Positions 25,278-34,987 of a stretch of DNA of 64,000 nucleotides are shown here, piece by piece (the stretch's first letter is position 1; every line of letters starts with the position of its first letter). This stretch comes from Algibacter sp. L3A6 (lineage in GTDB: Bacteria; Bacteroidota; Bacteroidia; Flavobacteriales; Flavobacteriaceae): contig NZ_CP047030.1 in the NCBI RefSeq assembly GCF_009796825.1, positions 1,401,501 to 1,465,500 of the forward strand. Direction: 5' to 3'. The translations under genes were made by a program, and so were the position numbers. Below the pieces are notes generated by a model, which had not been told where the DNA came from, did not search any database, and saw only the letters and a program-made list of their open reading frames with translations.

Positions 25278-26393
25278 TTATTTCTTAATTATCTTTTTGA
25301 TGCTAGATGTGTTGTTGTTTTCTATGATTTTCACAAAATAAATACCCGAATTAAAAGCTTGCATATTTATTGTTTTACTATTACCCGAGTGAAGTAAAGC
25401 ACCTTTAGTATTGAATATTTCTACCTTTTGAAAGTTGTTTGCTTTAATAGACAACGTCGTATTTACTGGGTTTGGGAATAATTGAAATTCCGCAACACCA
25501 TCATTATTTATTGATAGTGTATTTTCTTCTGAAAAAGAAATAAGCTTGCCGTAATCGGAAATTCCGGAATTATTAAAAGTCTCTGATGATATAAAATACT
25601 TACCGCCACCATTATCCGTAATACCTTCTATTTGCTCGAAACCAAAATTAGCAGATAATGATGTTTGCGTGTTAGTTCCCGAAAAAACATCGATGCCTGT
25701 AAAGTTTTCGCTTTCCCAAACAAAGGGTTGCAAAAACTGAGTGTAGCCAATTAAAAACAACTTTTTGCTTTCACTATTGTATGTAGCACCTGAGGTTAAT
25801 CCGCCACTATTAAGTGTTGAAGGCAACGGATTAAGCCCATAATTACCAGCCGTTTTTGGAATTAAATAGGCTTTGGTATTGCCATTAATCCAGTTTCTGC
25901 TAAAGAGCATTAAATTTTCTGTATTAAAAGAAATTAAAGACTCAGCATCCCACTCGGTATTATTTTCATTGTTAGTAAAACTCGTTTGAGCAGCATAATT
26001 AAAAGAGATAATTTCTGCTGTAACATTTGTGGAGTTTAAATAATCCGTTTTACTAATTTTATAAATTTTTAAATCTGTTCTATCGCCTGCATAATTTCCA
26101 AAATCTCCTATATAAATATAAGAGTCGTCTTGAGTAAGATCTTCCCAATCTACATTTGTAGTATTTAAAACAGTAACTGTTCTTGTAACCAAACCAGAAT
26201 TAACATCTAATTCGTAAAGCTTGTTTTCGCCACCAGAATCGTTATGCGTGAGTAATTTATTATTGAAAAAAATTATCCCTGAAGATTCGTTTAACTGATC
26301 TGGCAGTGCAAACTCTTCTATAGCATCACTAATTTGTGCAAAAACAGTGCTTACACTAAAAACAAAAACGATTACGAGAGCAATAAACTTCAT
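25278..26393 (-). CDS. Secreted T9SS-sorted protein, beta-propeller-like
   Basis: 371 residues. Signal peptide (MKFIALVIVFVFSVSTVFAQ), a central region with repeated beta-hairpins (LLTHNDSGGENKLYELD, DDSYIYIGDFGNYAGDRTD, SGATYNSESKKLFLIGYTQ) resembling a propeller, and a C-terminal type IX sorting domain from about residue 300 (VAEFQLFPNPVN...KIIKK). No catalytic motif is seen. Exported to the cell surface or medium. Confidence 0.8.
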   Translation of the reverse strand: MKFIALVIVFVFSVSTVFAQISDAIEEFALPDQLNESSGIIFFNNKLLTHNDSGGENKLYELDVNSGLVTRTVTVLNTTNVDWEDLTQDDSYIYIGDFGNYAGDRTDLKIYKISKTDYLNSTNVTAEIISFNYAAQTSFTNNENNTEWDAESLISFNTENLMLFSRNWINGNTKAYLIPKTAGNYGLNPLPSTLNSGGLTSGATYNSESKKLFLIGYTQFLQPFVWESENFTGIDVFSGTNTQTSLSANFGFEQIEGITDNGGGKYFISSETFNNSGISDYGKLISFSEENTLSINNDGVAEFQLFPNPVNTTLSIKANNFQKVEIFNTKGALLHSGNSKTINMQAFNSGIYFVKIIENNNTSSIKKIIKK

Positions 26394-26456
26394 GTTATCA
26401 AGGTAGTAAGAAAACGAATGGTATAATTAAAAAATCGACCATCTCCATAAAACAAC

Positions 26457-28922
26457 CTATTTTCCAATAGAATATGTAGTTTTTACCACAACAGGAATAC
26501 CACTTGCCGTAATACCTTCTAAACTTAATTTTACTTCGGTTTCAACCCGAGTATTGTAATAATGAAGTTCTAAAACACCAGTTTTATCAGGATGAACATA
26601 CGGATTCCAATACAAGGTGTTACGGATAGACGCGTTCTTATCTTTACTATCGGCTATAATCTCCAAATTTGGCGAATAAAAAAGACGACCTTTATCATAA
26701 CCCTCTATCTGTTTATTTATGGTTTGTAAGGCTTCTTTAGGGTTACCGTTACCAAAATTAGAATTCGAATTGTTTGTTGTATAAATCTTAATAGAACCAT
26801 TTGCTCCTTGGTTTCCATAAATCATTGTAGAAACGGAGCTATTATCATATTCTATTTTTAAAACATCTTCCGGTTGAATATCCGTTAACATTGCAATAAT
26901 CATATCCGACCCCTCTTGTTGTGGATCCAGTAAGCGGTTTTGATCTATTAGTATTAATGCGGCTCCTGGGTTTCTAGTAAACTTTATGCTTTCGCGATTA
27001 CCAACTTCGAGCGTTGGAATGGCGTATTCTAACAATTCAAAAACACTTGCAAATTTTGGAGTACTGTCGTCTACAACATATCCATTAGCCATTTTGCTGT
27101 GTATATTAATGTCTTCTCCCGCTACTTGTTTTTTTCCGGTGACTTCAATTTCATTTAAAACATTCTCTGGCATCACGTTAAACTCAATATATTTTTTATA
27201 AATATTTTGTTTTACACTCTTTATTTCTGGAGAAAATTTAACGCTAGGAACTTTAGGCATAGCACCAACATACATTGGCGATTTAAAAATAGAGTCTAAA
27301 ACAAACATGCCGTTTTTCTTTCCTCTTTTATTTTTAGTAGTTAATATAATTCGCGCTTTCCCTGTAATATCTAAATTATCAAAATTAAACATACCTAATG
27401 AATCTGTAATCTCATTTAAGGTCCCTATACTTTTATTAAACAACGTTAAAGAAATGGTGTTCCCAACAATTGGTTTTGGTAAGAAAAGATGTTTAACGTG
27501 CCCTGAAATATTAATACCTTTTTCTACTTTAAAACCTGGGTTCTCAACAACTTTTCGTTCTTGTTTCCATAAAAAATCGCGCCAACCTTGGGTTAGCAAT
27601 AAAACATCTAAGTGCTGAAATCTAGCAGGATTATTAGCATCGAAATAATGGCCAGCGTTATGCACTTTACCTTTAATATCAGATTCCATTAAAAAATAAG
27701 AACTGATATTACTTTCGTTATTATTTAAATCTTTTGAGCCATTTAAATCGGTTACCGCTAGTGAGTAACTTGCAGGAACTGCCACGCCAGAATTATCTGT
27801 AGATGTTATATTAAGCACAACTTTCTCCTGTGTTTTATATGATGTTTTATCCGTGGTTAAACCAACTTTTAAATTTTTACTTTTTTCTACATAAACCAAA
27901 CGTTCACTTTGTGGTTTTAAATCGCCATCGAATAATGTAATTTGACTTATGCCTTCCGGAAGTTCTGCACGAGGTAACTCTAACAATAATTTAGTGCTCG
28001 ATAACTCTAGTTTTTCCTCAAAATATAAAAGTCCTCTAGATTTATAACGCAACATAATTGGCTTCTCGGCATGCGCTAAACGCGTAGCTTCGTTTGTTTT
28101 TATGGTGATAATACTTCTGCCTTTGATGTCACTATAACTTAACAAAATCCCTTTTGAATCTGCTGCAGGAAGCGGCACTTCTATATCAGGATGGTTGGTA
28201 GCTGTAATTTTAGCACAATAGGTTTTACCCGCCTCTGGTTGTAATTGAAACACACCCATACCATCGTGAATACTCATAAAAAAAGTAACAAGTTCGTTGT
28301 TAGAATCATACACTTTACCTTGCACATTTATAGGGTTTCCGTAAACATCTACTGCTTTAAAAGCGACAACACTTGGTACATCTTGAATAAGCGATCCACC
28401 TTCCGGAAAAAACTGAACTTTTAAAGTTTCTTTTTCGCTTGCTGTAGAATCGATATTATTTGTTTCTGAATTTGCAGCTGTTGCCTCACTACTAGTTTCT
28501 GTAACCTCATTAAATACATCTAGAACTTCTATATCTTTTTTGAATACAAAATCTTTTCCAAAATTACGAGTCCAATTGGTATACGCTCGTATTTGATATT
28601 TACCAGGTTTTACTCCTGCAGCATCAGTTAACTTAAAATCGCCATGCCCTAAACCGCCTATCAATTTGGTGGTGTTTCGAAGCATTATTTTAGAATCGGA
28701 CGAAATTAATTCTACATACAAAATATTGCTATGGTTGTATAAAACATTATTGTAAGCGTAAACCATATATGCCTTATACCAAAGAGATTCTCCAGCTACA
28801 TATGTATTTCGATCAGTATGAACATAAATTTTTTCAATATCTGGAATAGTTTTTTCTTCTTGAGAAAATAAAGATGAAATTGTTAGGATTACTGTGAAAA
28901 AACAGATTAATATTTTTTTCAT
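26457..28922 (-). CDS. MG2-domain / TonB-plug-like surface protein
   Basis: 821 residues. After the signal peptide (...SSLFSQ) the N-terminus is macroglobulin-like (IEKIYVHTDRNTYVAGESLWYKAY), followed by beta-sandwich units and, near residues 650-730, a TonB-dependent plug-like segment (GNQGANGSIKIYT). There is no 22-strand barrel, so it is not a transporter. Bacteroidota have many such proteins of unknown role. Located alone upstream of the lgt-like gene, read the other way. Confidence 0.7.
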   Translation of the reverse strand: MKKILICFFTVILTISSLFSQEEKTIPDIEKIYVHTDRNTYVAGESLWYKAYMVYAYNNVLYNHSNILYVELISSDSKIMLRNTTKLIGGLGHGDFKLTDAAGVKPGKYQIRAYTNWTRNFGKDFVFKKDIEVLDVFNEVTETSSEATAANSETNNIDSTASEKETLKVQFFPEGGSLIQDVPSVVAFKAVDVYGNPINVQGKVYDSNNELVTFFMSIHDGMGVFQLQPEAGKTYCAKITATNHPDIEVPLPAADSKGILLSYSDIKGRSIITIKTNEATRLAHAEKPIMLRYKSRGLLYFEEKLELSSTKLLLELPRAELPEGISQITLFDGDLKPQSERLVYVEKSKNLKVGLTTDKTSYKTQEKVVLNITSTDNSGVAVPASYSLAVTDLNGSKDLNNNESNISSYFLMESDIKGKVHNAGHYFDANNPARFQHLDVLLLTQGWRDFLWKQERKVVENPGFKVEKGINISGHVKHLFLPKPIVGNTISLTLFNKSIGTLNEITDSLGMFNFDNLDITGKARIILTTKNKRGKKNGMFVLDSIFKSPMYVGAMPKVPSVKFSPEIKSVKQNIYKKYIEFNVMPENVLNEIEVTGKKQVAGEDINIHSKMANGYVVDDSTPKFASVFELLEYAIPTLEVGNRESIKFTRNPGAALILIDQNRLLDPQQEGSDMIIAMLTDIQPEDVLKIEYDNSSVSTMIYGNQGANGSIKIYTTNNSNSNFGNGNPKEALQTINKQIEGYDKGRLFYSPNLEIIADSKDKNASIRNTLYWNPYVHPDKTGVLELHYYNTRVETEVKLSLEGITASGIPVVVKTTYSIGK

Positions 28923-29118
28923 GTTAGTTGGTGTAGCTTAGTTTAGTTTTAAAAAATTAATATAAGGCTTTTCCCTCGAATTAACTCTTTAACCTTTAAA
29001 GAAATAAGACTAAAAAAGGCCCTAAAGGTTTAATTACTGAACCAACATAAACAGTTAGAAACTGAATTATGAAAACCTAGAATGAAAAAATCGGCTATAT
29101 TTATAAAAAAATCACTCT

Positions 29119-29868
29119 TTGCAAATCCCTTTTACACCCGAAATTTTCGGCTATACTATTAATGTTCATTTAGTATTAGAATATTTAGCATTCTTTATTG
29201 GTTTTCGGTATTACTTATTTTTACGGCGTAATAGTAAAGATGTAATTTCTACCACCAACCGCTTATCAATAATACTTGGTGCTGCTTTGGGTGCACTTAT
29301 TGGCTCCCGATTGGTTGGTTTTTTAGAAAATCCCTTGGTGGAATTCTCAAGAGAAAACCTAGTAGAATTGCTAAACGCCAAAACCATAATGGGCGGTTTA
29401 TTTGGTGGATTACTTGGTGTAGAACTCGCTAAAAAAATAGTTGGAGAAACGCAACGTTCTGGCGATTTGTTTGTGTTTCCGATAATTTTAGGAATTTTTA
29501 TTGGCAGAGTAGGCTGTTTTTTATCAGGAATTAATGAGTTTACTTACGGTTATGAAACCACTTCTATATTTGGAATGGATTTGGGCGATGGCGTTTTAAG
29601 GCATCCAACATCACTTTATGAATTAGTGTTTTTAATATTTCTTTTTATAGGCCTACAGAAGCTTAAAACATCTGCAACTCTAGAAAACGGCACACTTTTT
29701 AAATGGTTCATGATTCTGTATTTCGCCTTTAGGTTTTTTATTGAATTCTTAAAACCTAATGTGTTTTATGTTTTTGGTTTAAGCTCAATTCAAATATTAT
29801 GTTTAATTTGTTTGCTGTATTACAGAACCACTATTTTTAGCCTAAAAGTGAACAAAAAGGTGCGTTAG
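29119..29868 (+). CDS. Lgt-family membrane protein (prolipoprotein diacylglyceryl transferase paralogue)
   Basis: 249 residues from TTG 29119; an in-frame TAA at 29104 rules out an earlier start. Six or so membrane helices with Lgt-like signatures: GALIGSRLVGF, ADGT-like block replaced by TIMGGLFGGLLG, GRVGCFLSGI (the Lgt H/RxGxFxN region) and HPTSLYEL, then FRFFIEFLKP. Lgt moves diacylglyceryl from phosphatidylglycerol to lipoprotein Cys. It is shorter and diverged, so it may be a relative using a different acceptor. The last codons are read from a dispersed repeat (29862-29951). The radical SAM gene follows at 29977. Confidence 0.75.
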   Translation: MQIPFTPEIFGYTINVHLVLEYLAFFIGFRYYLFLRRNSKDVISTTNRLSIILGAALGALIGSRLVGFLENPLVEFSRENLVELLNAKTIMGGLFGGLLGVELAKKIVGETQRSGDLFVFPIILGIFIGRVGCFLSGINEFTYGYETTSIFGMDLGDGVLRHPTSLYELVFLIFLFIGLQKLKTSATLENGTLFKWFMILYFAFRFFIEFLKPNVFYVFGLSSIQILCLICLLYYRTTIFSLKVNKKVR

Positions 29869-29951
29869 GGATTGCAACGGAAAGCCCACAGCCTGACGAA
29901 GGAAGTGCGAGGACTTGCAGTGTAAAGCCCGACCCTTTTCGGGTAACGCCC
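29862..29951 (+). repeat. Dispersed intergenic repeat, copy 1
   Basis: Starts GCGTTAGGGATTG and ends CCCGACCCTTTTCGGGTAACGCCC-like (29928-29951). The inverse copy at 41722-41818 shares the ends TAGGGATTG and AAAGCCCGACCCTTTTCGGG. It begins inside the stop region of the Lgt-like gene. Confidence 0.6.
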
Positions 29952-29976
29952 AAATATTTATTATAAAACAAAGAAA

Positions 29977-31371
29977 ATGCCTGTTAGAAAATATACGTAT
30001 TACGATTTTACTTTAAGTTTATGTCCCGAGTGTTTAAAACGTGTGGATGCTAAAATTGTATTCGAAAATGGTAATGTTTATATGCTTAAGCGTTGCAAGG
30101 AACACGGGAATTCTAAGGTGTTAATTGCCGACGATATTGAGTATTACAAAAATATACGGAATTACAATAAACCTAGTGAAACGCCTTATGTTTTTAACAC
30201 CAAAACCGATTATGGTTGCCCCTACGATTGTGGGTTGTGCCCAGACCATGAGCAGCATAGTTGCTTAACAGTTGTGGAGGTTACAGATCGCTGTAATTTA
30301 ACGTGCCCAACTTGTTATGCAGGCTCGTCGCCAACCTATGGAAGACATAGAACTTTAGACGAGGTGAAGGCCATGCTGGACACTATTGTGCGCAATGAAA
30401 AGGAGCCTGATGTGGTGCAAATTTCGGGTGGAGAACCCACTATACATCCACAGTTTTGGGAGATTATGGATTATGCAAAATCGTTACCAATTAGGCATTT
30501 AATGCTGAATACTAACGGTATAAAAATTGCTAAGGATATCGCTTTCGCGGAACGGTTAAAAACCTATGCACCCGATTTTGAGATTTATTTACAATTCGAC
30601 TCTTTTGAGAATAGCGTTTTGCAGGAATTACGTGGCGCAGATTTAAACCATATTAGAGCGCAGGCTATTGCTAATTTAAACGCTGTAAACCTATCGACCA
30701 CATTGGTTGTTACGTTACAAAAAGGATTGAACGACCATGAAATTGGAAAAATTATAGAGTATGCTTTAAAGCAAAAATGTATTCGTGGTGTAACGTTGCA
30801 ACCTACGCAAATTGCTGGCCGATTGGAGAATTTTAATCCGGAAACGGATAGAATGACTTTAACGGAAGTGAGAAGAAAAATAATGGAACAAACTGATATT
30901 TTTAATCCGGACGATTTATTGCCTGTGCCTTGCAATCCAGATGCTTTAGTGATGGGTTATGCTTTGAAATTGGGTGAAGAAGTTTTTCCGTTAACCCGAT
31001 ATATAAATCCGAACGATTTGCTAGACAATAGTAAAAACACCATTATTTATGAGCAAGATGCACAACTACAAGGTAAAATGGTTGAACTCTTTAGCACCGG
31101 AAACTCTGTTGAAGTTGCCGAAGAAAACTTAAAATCTATTATGTGCTGTTTACCTAATATTGATGCGCCAAATTTGGGTTATGATAATTTGTTTCGGGTA
31201 ATCATTATGCAGTTTATTGATGCTTATAATTTTGATGTACGTGCCATAAAAAAATCGTGTGTGCATATTGTGGATAAAGACAATAAAATTATACCTTTTG
31301 AAACCATGAATTTGTTTTATCGTGATGATAAAAAAGCCAGATTAGAAGAACTTAGAAAAGAAATATTATGA
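29977..31371 (+). CDS. Radical SAM protein of the tetraether-lipid-synthase (MJ0619/Tes-like) type
   Basis: 464 residues with several cysteine clusters. An N-terminal zinc-ribbon-like pair (Cys16, Cys19; Cys40), a CPYDCGLC motif (Cys81, 85, 88) followed by Cys96, and the radical SAM motif CNLTCPTC (Cys106, 110, 113). SAM-binding GGEPT follows. The order of ribbon, CPYDCGLCPDHEQHSC and CxxxCxxC is that of the MJ0619/Tes group, known in archaea for making carbon-carbon bonds between lipid tails; bacterial members are mostly uncharacterised. Neighbours are a Lgt-family membrane protein upstream and a small membrane protein overlapping its stop, suggesting a lipid or lipoprotein substrate. That link is inference. 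Confidence 0.8.
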   Translation: MPVRKYTYYDFTLSLCPECLKRVDAKIVFENGNVYMLKRCKEHGNSKVLIADDIEYYKNIRNYNKPSETPYVFNTKTDYGCPYDCGLCPDHEQHSCLTVVEVTDRCNLTCPTCYAGSSPTYGRHRTLDEVKAMLDTIVRNEKEPDVVQISGGEPTIHPQFWEIMDYAKSLPIRHLMLNTNGIKIAKDIAFAERLKTYAPDFEIYLQFDSFENSVLQELRGADLNHIRAQAIANLNAVNLSTTLVVTLQKGLNDHEIGKIIEYALKQKCIRGVTLQPTQIAGRLENFNPETDRMTLTEVRRKIMEQTDIFNPDDLLPVPCNPDALVMGYALKLGEEVFPLTRYINPNDLLDNSKNTIIYEQDAQLQGKMVELFSTGNSVEVAEENLKSIMCCLPNIDAPNLGYDNLFRVIIMQFIDAYNFDVRAIKKSCVHIVDKDNKIIPFETMNLFYRDDKKARLEELRKEIL

Positions 31372-31565
31372 TGTTTTTAGAAGTAGGAAATTTAGATGGT
31401 TTAATATATCTTATTCTAGCCATTATGTTTGGCCCAGCAATTTTCCTGGCTATTATTGGCTTTATCGTGTTTAAAAAACATAAAAAAGCAGCTAAAATTC
31501 TTTTCATTTTAGCCGCCGTTTATTGTATTGTTAGTTTAGGAATTTGCGGGAGTATGATGGCTTAG
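31368..31565 (+). CDS. Small two-helix membrane protein (65 aa)
   Basis: 65 residues with two predicted membrane helices (GLIYLILAIMFGPAIFLAIIG and AAKILFILAAVYCIVSLGI) separated by a basic loop. It overlaps the end of the radical SAM gene by four bases (ATGA), so it is coupled to it. Function unknown; candidate partner of the Lgt-like/radical SAM pair. Confidence 0.7.
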   Translation: MMFLEVGNLDGLIYLILAIMFGPAIFLAIIGFIVFKKHKKAAKILFILAAVYCIVSLGICGSMMA

Positions 31566-31584
31566 TTAAACATAAACTAACATT

Positions 31585-31617
31585 AAAAAACCACTCATTT
31601 ACGAGTGGCTTTTTTTG
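31585..31617. terminator. Bidirectional terminator
   Basis: CCACTC/GAGTGG stem with A and T runs on both sides, between convergent genes (31565 and 31651). Confidence 0.75.
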
Positions 31618-31650
31618 ACTAACTTAAAATAACTGGTACTAATACAGTTG

Positions 31651-32733
31651 CTATTGCAACAGGCTATAAACAAACTCAGGGTAACCACGCTCGCCATCAG
31701 CGTTGGTTAATGCTAAAAATTGTAATTTATATAGGTTTCCGTCGGTATCGTTTACCACATAAAATACATTGTCTTTTAAAGAAGGTAGAGATCCTGGGCC
31801 ACCACCATTTCTCCAGCTACTACCAATACCGCGTTGGTCGTTATTAAAATTTGCGCTATTAACGTTTGCTAAAGTAAAATCGGCATAAGTAAGCGCATCT
31901 ACCTCAGTATCCACCATATAAACTTGCGCATTTGCTTTTACATTATTTACAACAAAATCGGAATACCCGTAAGATCCATAACCTTCTATTTCATTAGTGA
32001 AAACGGTGAAATTTAAATCCCAATTTGTTTTTTCTGGTTCTACACTTACTATAGCTTCTGTATTAAAACTAAAGAATGTAAAGTTGTAATTAGAATCTTT
32101 AGAAATAGCTACTTCTTCATGAGTGGTAGCGTCTAAATCTGCATATTGCAAAACATAATCGTCTCCACTTTTTAAAACACGTATTTTTTTCCATCCTCTA
32201 GAATCTCCGGAAATAGAAACACTACCTGTAGCAGAAGTTTCTGTACCTACGGCGTTTCCTAAGTTTACTAAATACACTTTGTTATCTGTATCGGTAGTAG
32301 ATATTTCTGAAATGGCAGTATTTGTAATTGCACCTTCTGGAGAATCTACATATATAATGTTTTCAGCTTGGTATGTCCCAACAGCCACTAAAGGTTGTAA
32401 ATCTTGTACTTCGGTAGACGTTGAACTTACAGCATCAATGTCGGTTTCGTTTAATTCGGCTACAGCCATATAAATTGAACCATTTATAGCAACTCGAAAT
32501 TCAGATCCGGAATAAAAACCTAAATCCCAAGAATCTCTTTGGATAGCTGTTGTTGCATTAGAACTTAAATCGATATAAACTTGGTTTTGCTCGTTTGGCC
32601 CACCAACTTCTGGAGATACCGCAGCACCTTCAATTACTATTTGTATAGGTTCAGTTGGTGTATCGTCACTACTACAACTCGAAAAAACAAGAGCTGAAAT
32701 ACATAAAATTAAAGTTGATAATTTGTTATTCAT
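31651..32733 (-). CDS. hmuY: HmuY-like heme-binding lipoprotein
   Basis: 360 residues. Signal peptide and lipobox LVFSSC, then a beta-rich HmuY fold (DLSSNATTAIQRDSWDLGFYSG, DLNFTVFTNEIEGYG). HmuY binds heme outside the cell and passes it to a TonB receptor. It is encoded 18 bases after the receptor gene, the usual hmuRY order. I cannot place the two heme-ligand histidines; the protein is long for the family. Confidence 0.78.
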   Translation of the reverse strand: MNNKLSTLILCISALVFSSCSSDDTPTEPIQIVIEGAAVSPEVGGPNEQNQVYIDLSSNATTAIQRDSWDLGFYSGSEFRVAINGSIYMAVAELNETDIDAVSSTSTEVQDLQPLVAVGTYQAENIIYVDSPEGAITNTAISEISTTDTDNKVYLVNLGNAVGTETSATGSVSISGDSRGWKKIRVLKSGDDYVLQYADLDATTHEEVAISKDSNYNFTFFSFNTEAIVSVEPEKTNWDLNFTVFTNEIEGYGSYGYSDFVVNNVKANAQVYMVDTEVDALTYADFTLANVNSANFNNDQRGIGSSWRNGGGPGSLPSLKDNVFYVVNDTDGNLYKLQFLALTNADGERGYPEFVYSLLQ

Positions 32734-32751
32734 ATTAAAGATATTTATTGG

Positions 32752-34884
32752 TTAAAAGTTAAGATTGTATAAAAGTTTTAAATAATAAGATCGGCCATAA
32801 CCCAGTAATAACGAACTGTTAGTACCTGCATGAACAGCGCCACTAGAAGAGCCGCTAACTCTTACATCGGTTACATCGAGCAAGTTTCTACCTCCTAGAG
32901 TAGCTTGAATTTTATTGTTGAAAAAAGACTTTTTAATAGATGCATCTAACCACGAGTAAGCATTGGTTGTTGCTTTTTCGAATACGGAGTTTCCATCGTC
33001 ATCGGTTCCAGAACCCACGTAATCTTTCTGTTCGCCGTTGTGTTTTAAAAGCAGAGTTAAGCCTGTATTCCATTTTTTAATGAAGTAATTCGCGCTTGTA
33101 TTTATTTGATACGAATACAGAAAATCATTATTGGCATTTACTTCATTATTTGCAATTCGGGAAATACCCTGAAGCGTAGCGCCTAAATTGAAAGACCAAT
33201 TATTGGTTTTAATTTTATTTTCCGAAGTTATTCCCCATAATTTATAAGCATCAATATTGATATACTGATACTGCAAAGGCGAAGTATTTACAACGGCTAA
33301 ATCTATTTTATCATTAACATCAAGATAAGTGATTTTAAAAGTATTTATAAGCGAAACATCATCTATCCAGCTTCGTTTTTTAAGATTTATAGCCGCTGAA
33401 AATCCATTTTCAGGATTTAAATTTTCATTCCCTTGCACATCGTGATTAGAATCTACAAAATAGTAATACAACTCGCTAAAGCTTGGCGTACGGTACGATG
33501 TACCGATATTCCCTCGCAATTCAAAATCATGTTTCATTAAATAGCGCGTGCTAAAAGAACTTATTAATTTGGAATGAAATAGCGAATTGTACTCATATCG
33601 AATTCCTGGTCGAATTGAGAATTTTTCACTTAAGTTAAATTCCGAAGAGCCAAAAACAGCTGTATTATTTTGCTTTTGTTCCTTATCTAACTCAGTAACA
33701 TCTCCAGAAGCTTCGGTATCAAAGCCTTTCATTAAGCGGCTTTCAAACCCTAATTGAAAGTTAAACACATCGCTTTTTACCAAATTACTCACCAAACCTT
33801 TTGCAAAAAACACATGACTAGACTGATAAGTTTCATCGGTTTCGTTTGTTCTTTCTTGGGTAAGTATGTAATAATTAAACTCGTTTAAATCGCGTGTTTG
33901 CTGTTGGTAAGAAAGCGACAGTCCATAATTTGCTCCGGATGTAAAATGTCCGTTAAGATTTAAATTATTTAAAAATCTATTGGTCGTGAAAATTTTATCA
34001 GTTGCCGACGGATTACTCGTTTGTGTTTCGGTATCAATATTGGCACGAACAGCAGCGTCGTAATAATTAATGACCTCATTAAAATATTCCGATTTATAAG
34101 ATAAACTGAAGGATTTCTTCTTATAATTTAAAAATATATTAGAATTTATTTGTGTTTTTGGGAGCCAATCATACCCGCGTAAACCATCGTTTTGATAATG
34201 GTTTTCACCTAGTTGTGCATTATAAAATCCCGCAAACTGATTTCGGTTTATACCAACACGACCAAACCAATTGTCATTAATATTATGCGAAATATTTAAA
34301 CCTTGAATATGCCTACCTTCATCAAACCAAGCATACTCATCGCTTACCGTTTCCTCTTGTAAAAATGCCTGAACACGCCAATTATTATCTATTGATGTTT
34401 TTGTGATAATGTTAATAACACCCGAAACAGCATTGGCTCCATACTCCACACCCATGGCGCCTTCCACAATTTCAATACGAGCAATATCATCTAAATTTAT
34501 TTGAGTTAAATCGATATTATTACCCAAACCATTATCACTTACTAACGGAATATTATCAATCAAAACATTAAAATACTGAGCATCTAAACCAAAAAACGAA
34601 ATGGTAGATTTTCCGCTTTTTGCATTAGGTATAACGGTTAAGTTTAGATTATAATTCAGTAAATCGGCTAAATTATTGGCTGCCTGATTTTCAATTTGTT
34701 CGCGGTTTATAACGATAACACTGTTAACCGATTTTCTTATGGATTGCGGGTTGTATTGCCCAGTCACCACAACTTCCTCTAAGTTATTCATGTCTTGAGC
34801 CGTTTGGTATTCTGTTTGAGAAAATCCGATGAGGCAAAAAAATATTAGAAAAAAGATTACAATATTGTTTTTATTTAGATTCAT
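32752..34884 (-). CDS. TonB-dependent receptor, HmuR-like heme/iron receptor
   Basis: 710 residues. After a signal peptide, the TonB plug (VNSVIVINREQIENQAANNLADLL, then VEGAMGVEYGANAVSGVINI) and a 22-strand barrel ending in an aromatic residue (LLYNLNF). Together with HmuY it should bring heme across the outer membrane. A candidate iron operator (34936-34914) and -7 box (34909-34902) lie before it. Confidence 0.85.
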   Translation of the reverse strand: MNLNKNNIVIFFLIFFCLIGFSQTEYQTAQDMNNLEEVVVTGQYNPQSIRKSVNSVIVINREQIENQAANNLADLLNYNLNLTVIPNAKSGKSTISFFGLDAQYFNVLIDNIPLVSDNGLGNNIDLTQINLDDIARIEIVEGAMGVEYGANAVSGVINIITKTSIDNNWRVQAFLQEETVSDEYAWFDEGRHIQGLNISHNINDNWFGRVGINRNQFAGFYNAQLGENHYQNDGLRGYDWLPKTQINSNIFLNYKKKSFSLSYKSEYFNEVINYYDAAVRANIDTETQTSNPSATDKIFTTNRFLNNLNLNGHFTSGANYGLSLSYQQQTRDLNEFNYYILTQERTNETDETYQSSHVFFAKGLVSNLVKSDVFNFQLGFESRLMKGFDTEASGDVTELDKEQKQNNTAVFGSSEFNLSEKFSIRPGIRYEYNSLFHSKLISSFSTRYLMKHDFELRGNIGTSYRTPSFSELYYYFVDSNHDVQGNENLNPENGFSAAINLKKRSWIDDVSLINTFKITYLDVNDKIDLAVVNTSPLQYQYINIDAYKLWGITSENKIKTNNWSFNLGATLQGISRIANNEVNANNDFLYSYQINTSANYFIKKWNTGLTLLLKHNGEQKDYVGSGTDDDGNSVFEKATTNAYSWLDASIKKSFFNNKIQATLGGRNLLDVTDVRVSGSSSGAVHAGTNSSLLLGYGRSYYLKLLYNLNF

Positions 34885-34901
34885 TCTATATAAATTTGCT
34901 G

Positions 34902-34909
34902 CAAATATA
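34902..34909 (-). promoter_or_regulatory. -7 box of the hmuR-like operon
   Basis: TATATTTG on the minus strand, 18 bases before ATG 34884. Confidence 0.55.
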
Positions 34910-34913
34910 TAAG

Positions 34914-34936
34914 TTATTTTAATTCAGTCTAAATAA
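34914..34936 (-). promoter_or_regulatory. Candidate iron-responsive operator before the TonB receptor
   Basis: On the minus strand, 23 bases beginning TTATTTAGA and ending AAAATAA. It matches the feoA motif (3414-3436) at 19 positions and lies upstream of the -7 box, where a repressor would cover the promoter. It also lies between this operon and the divergent gene at 34988. Confidence 0.5.
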
Positions 34937-34987
34937 GAACAATAAATTTTCAATTATTTTTTAATCCTAGATAACAAACGTTTCAAA

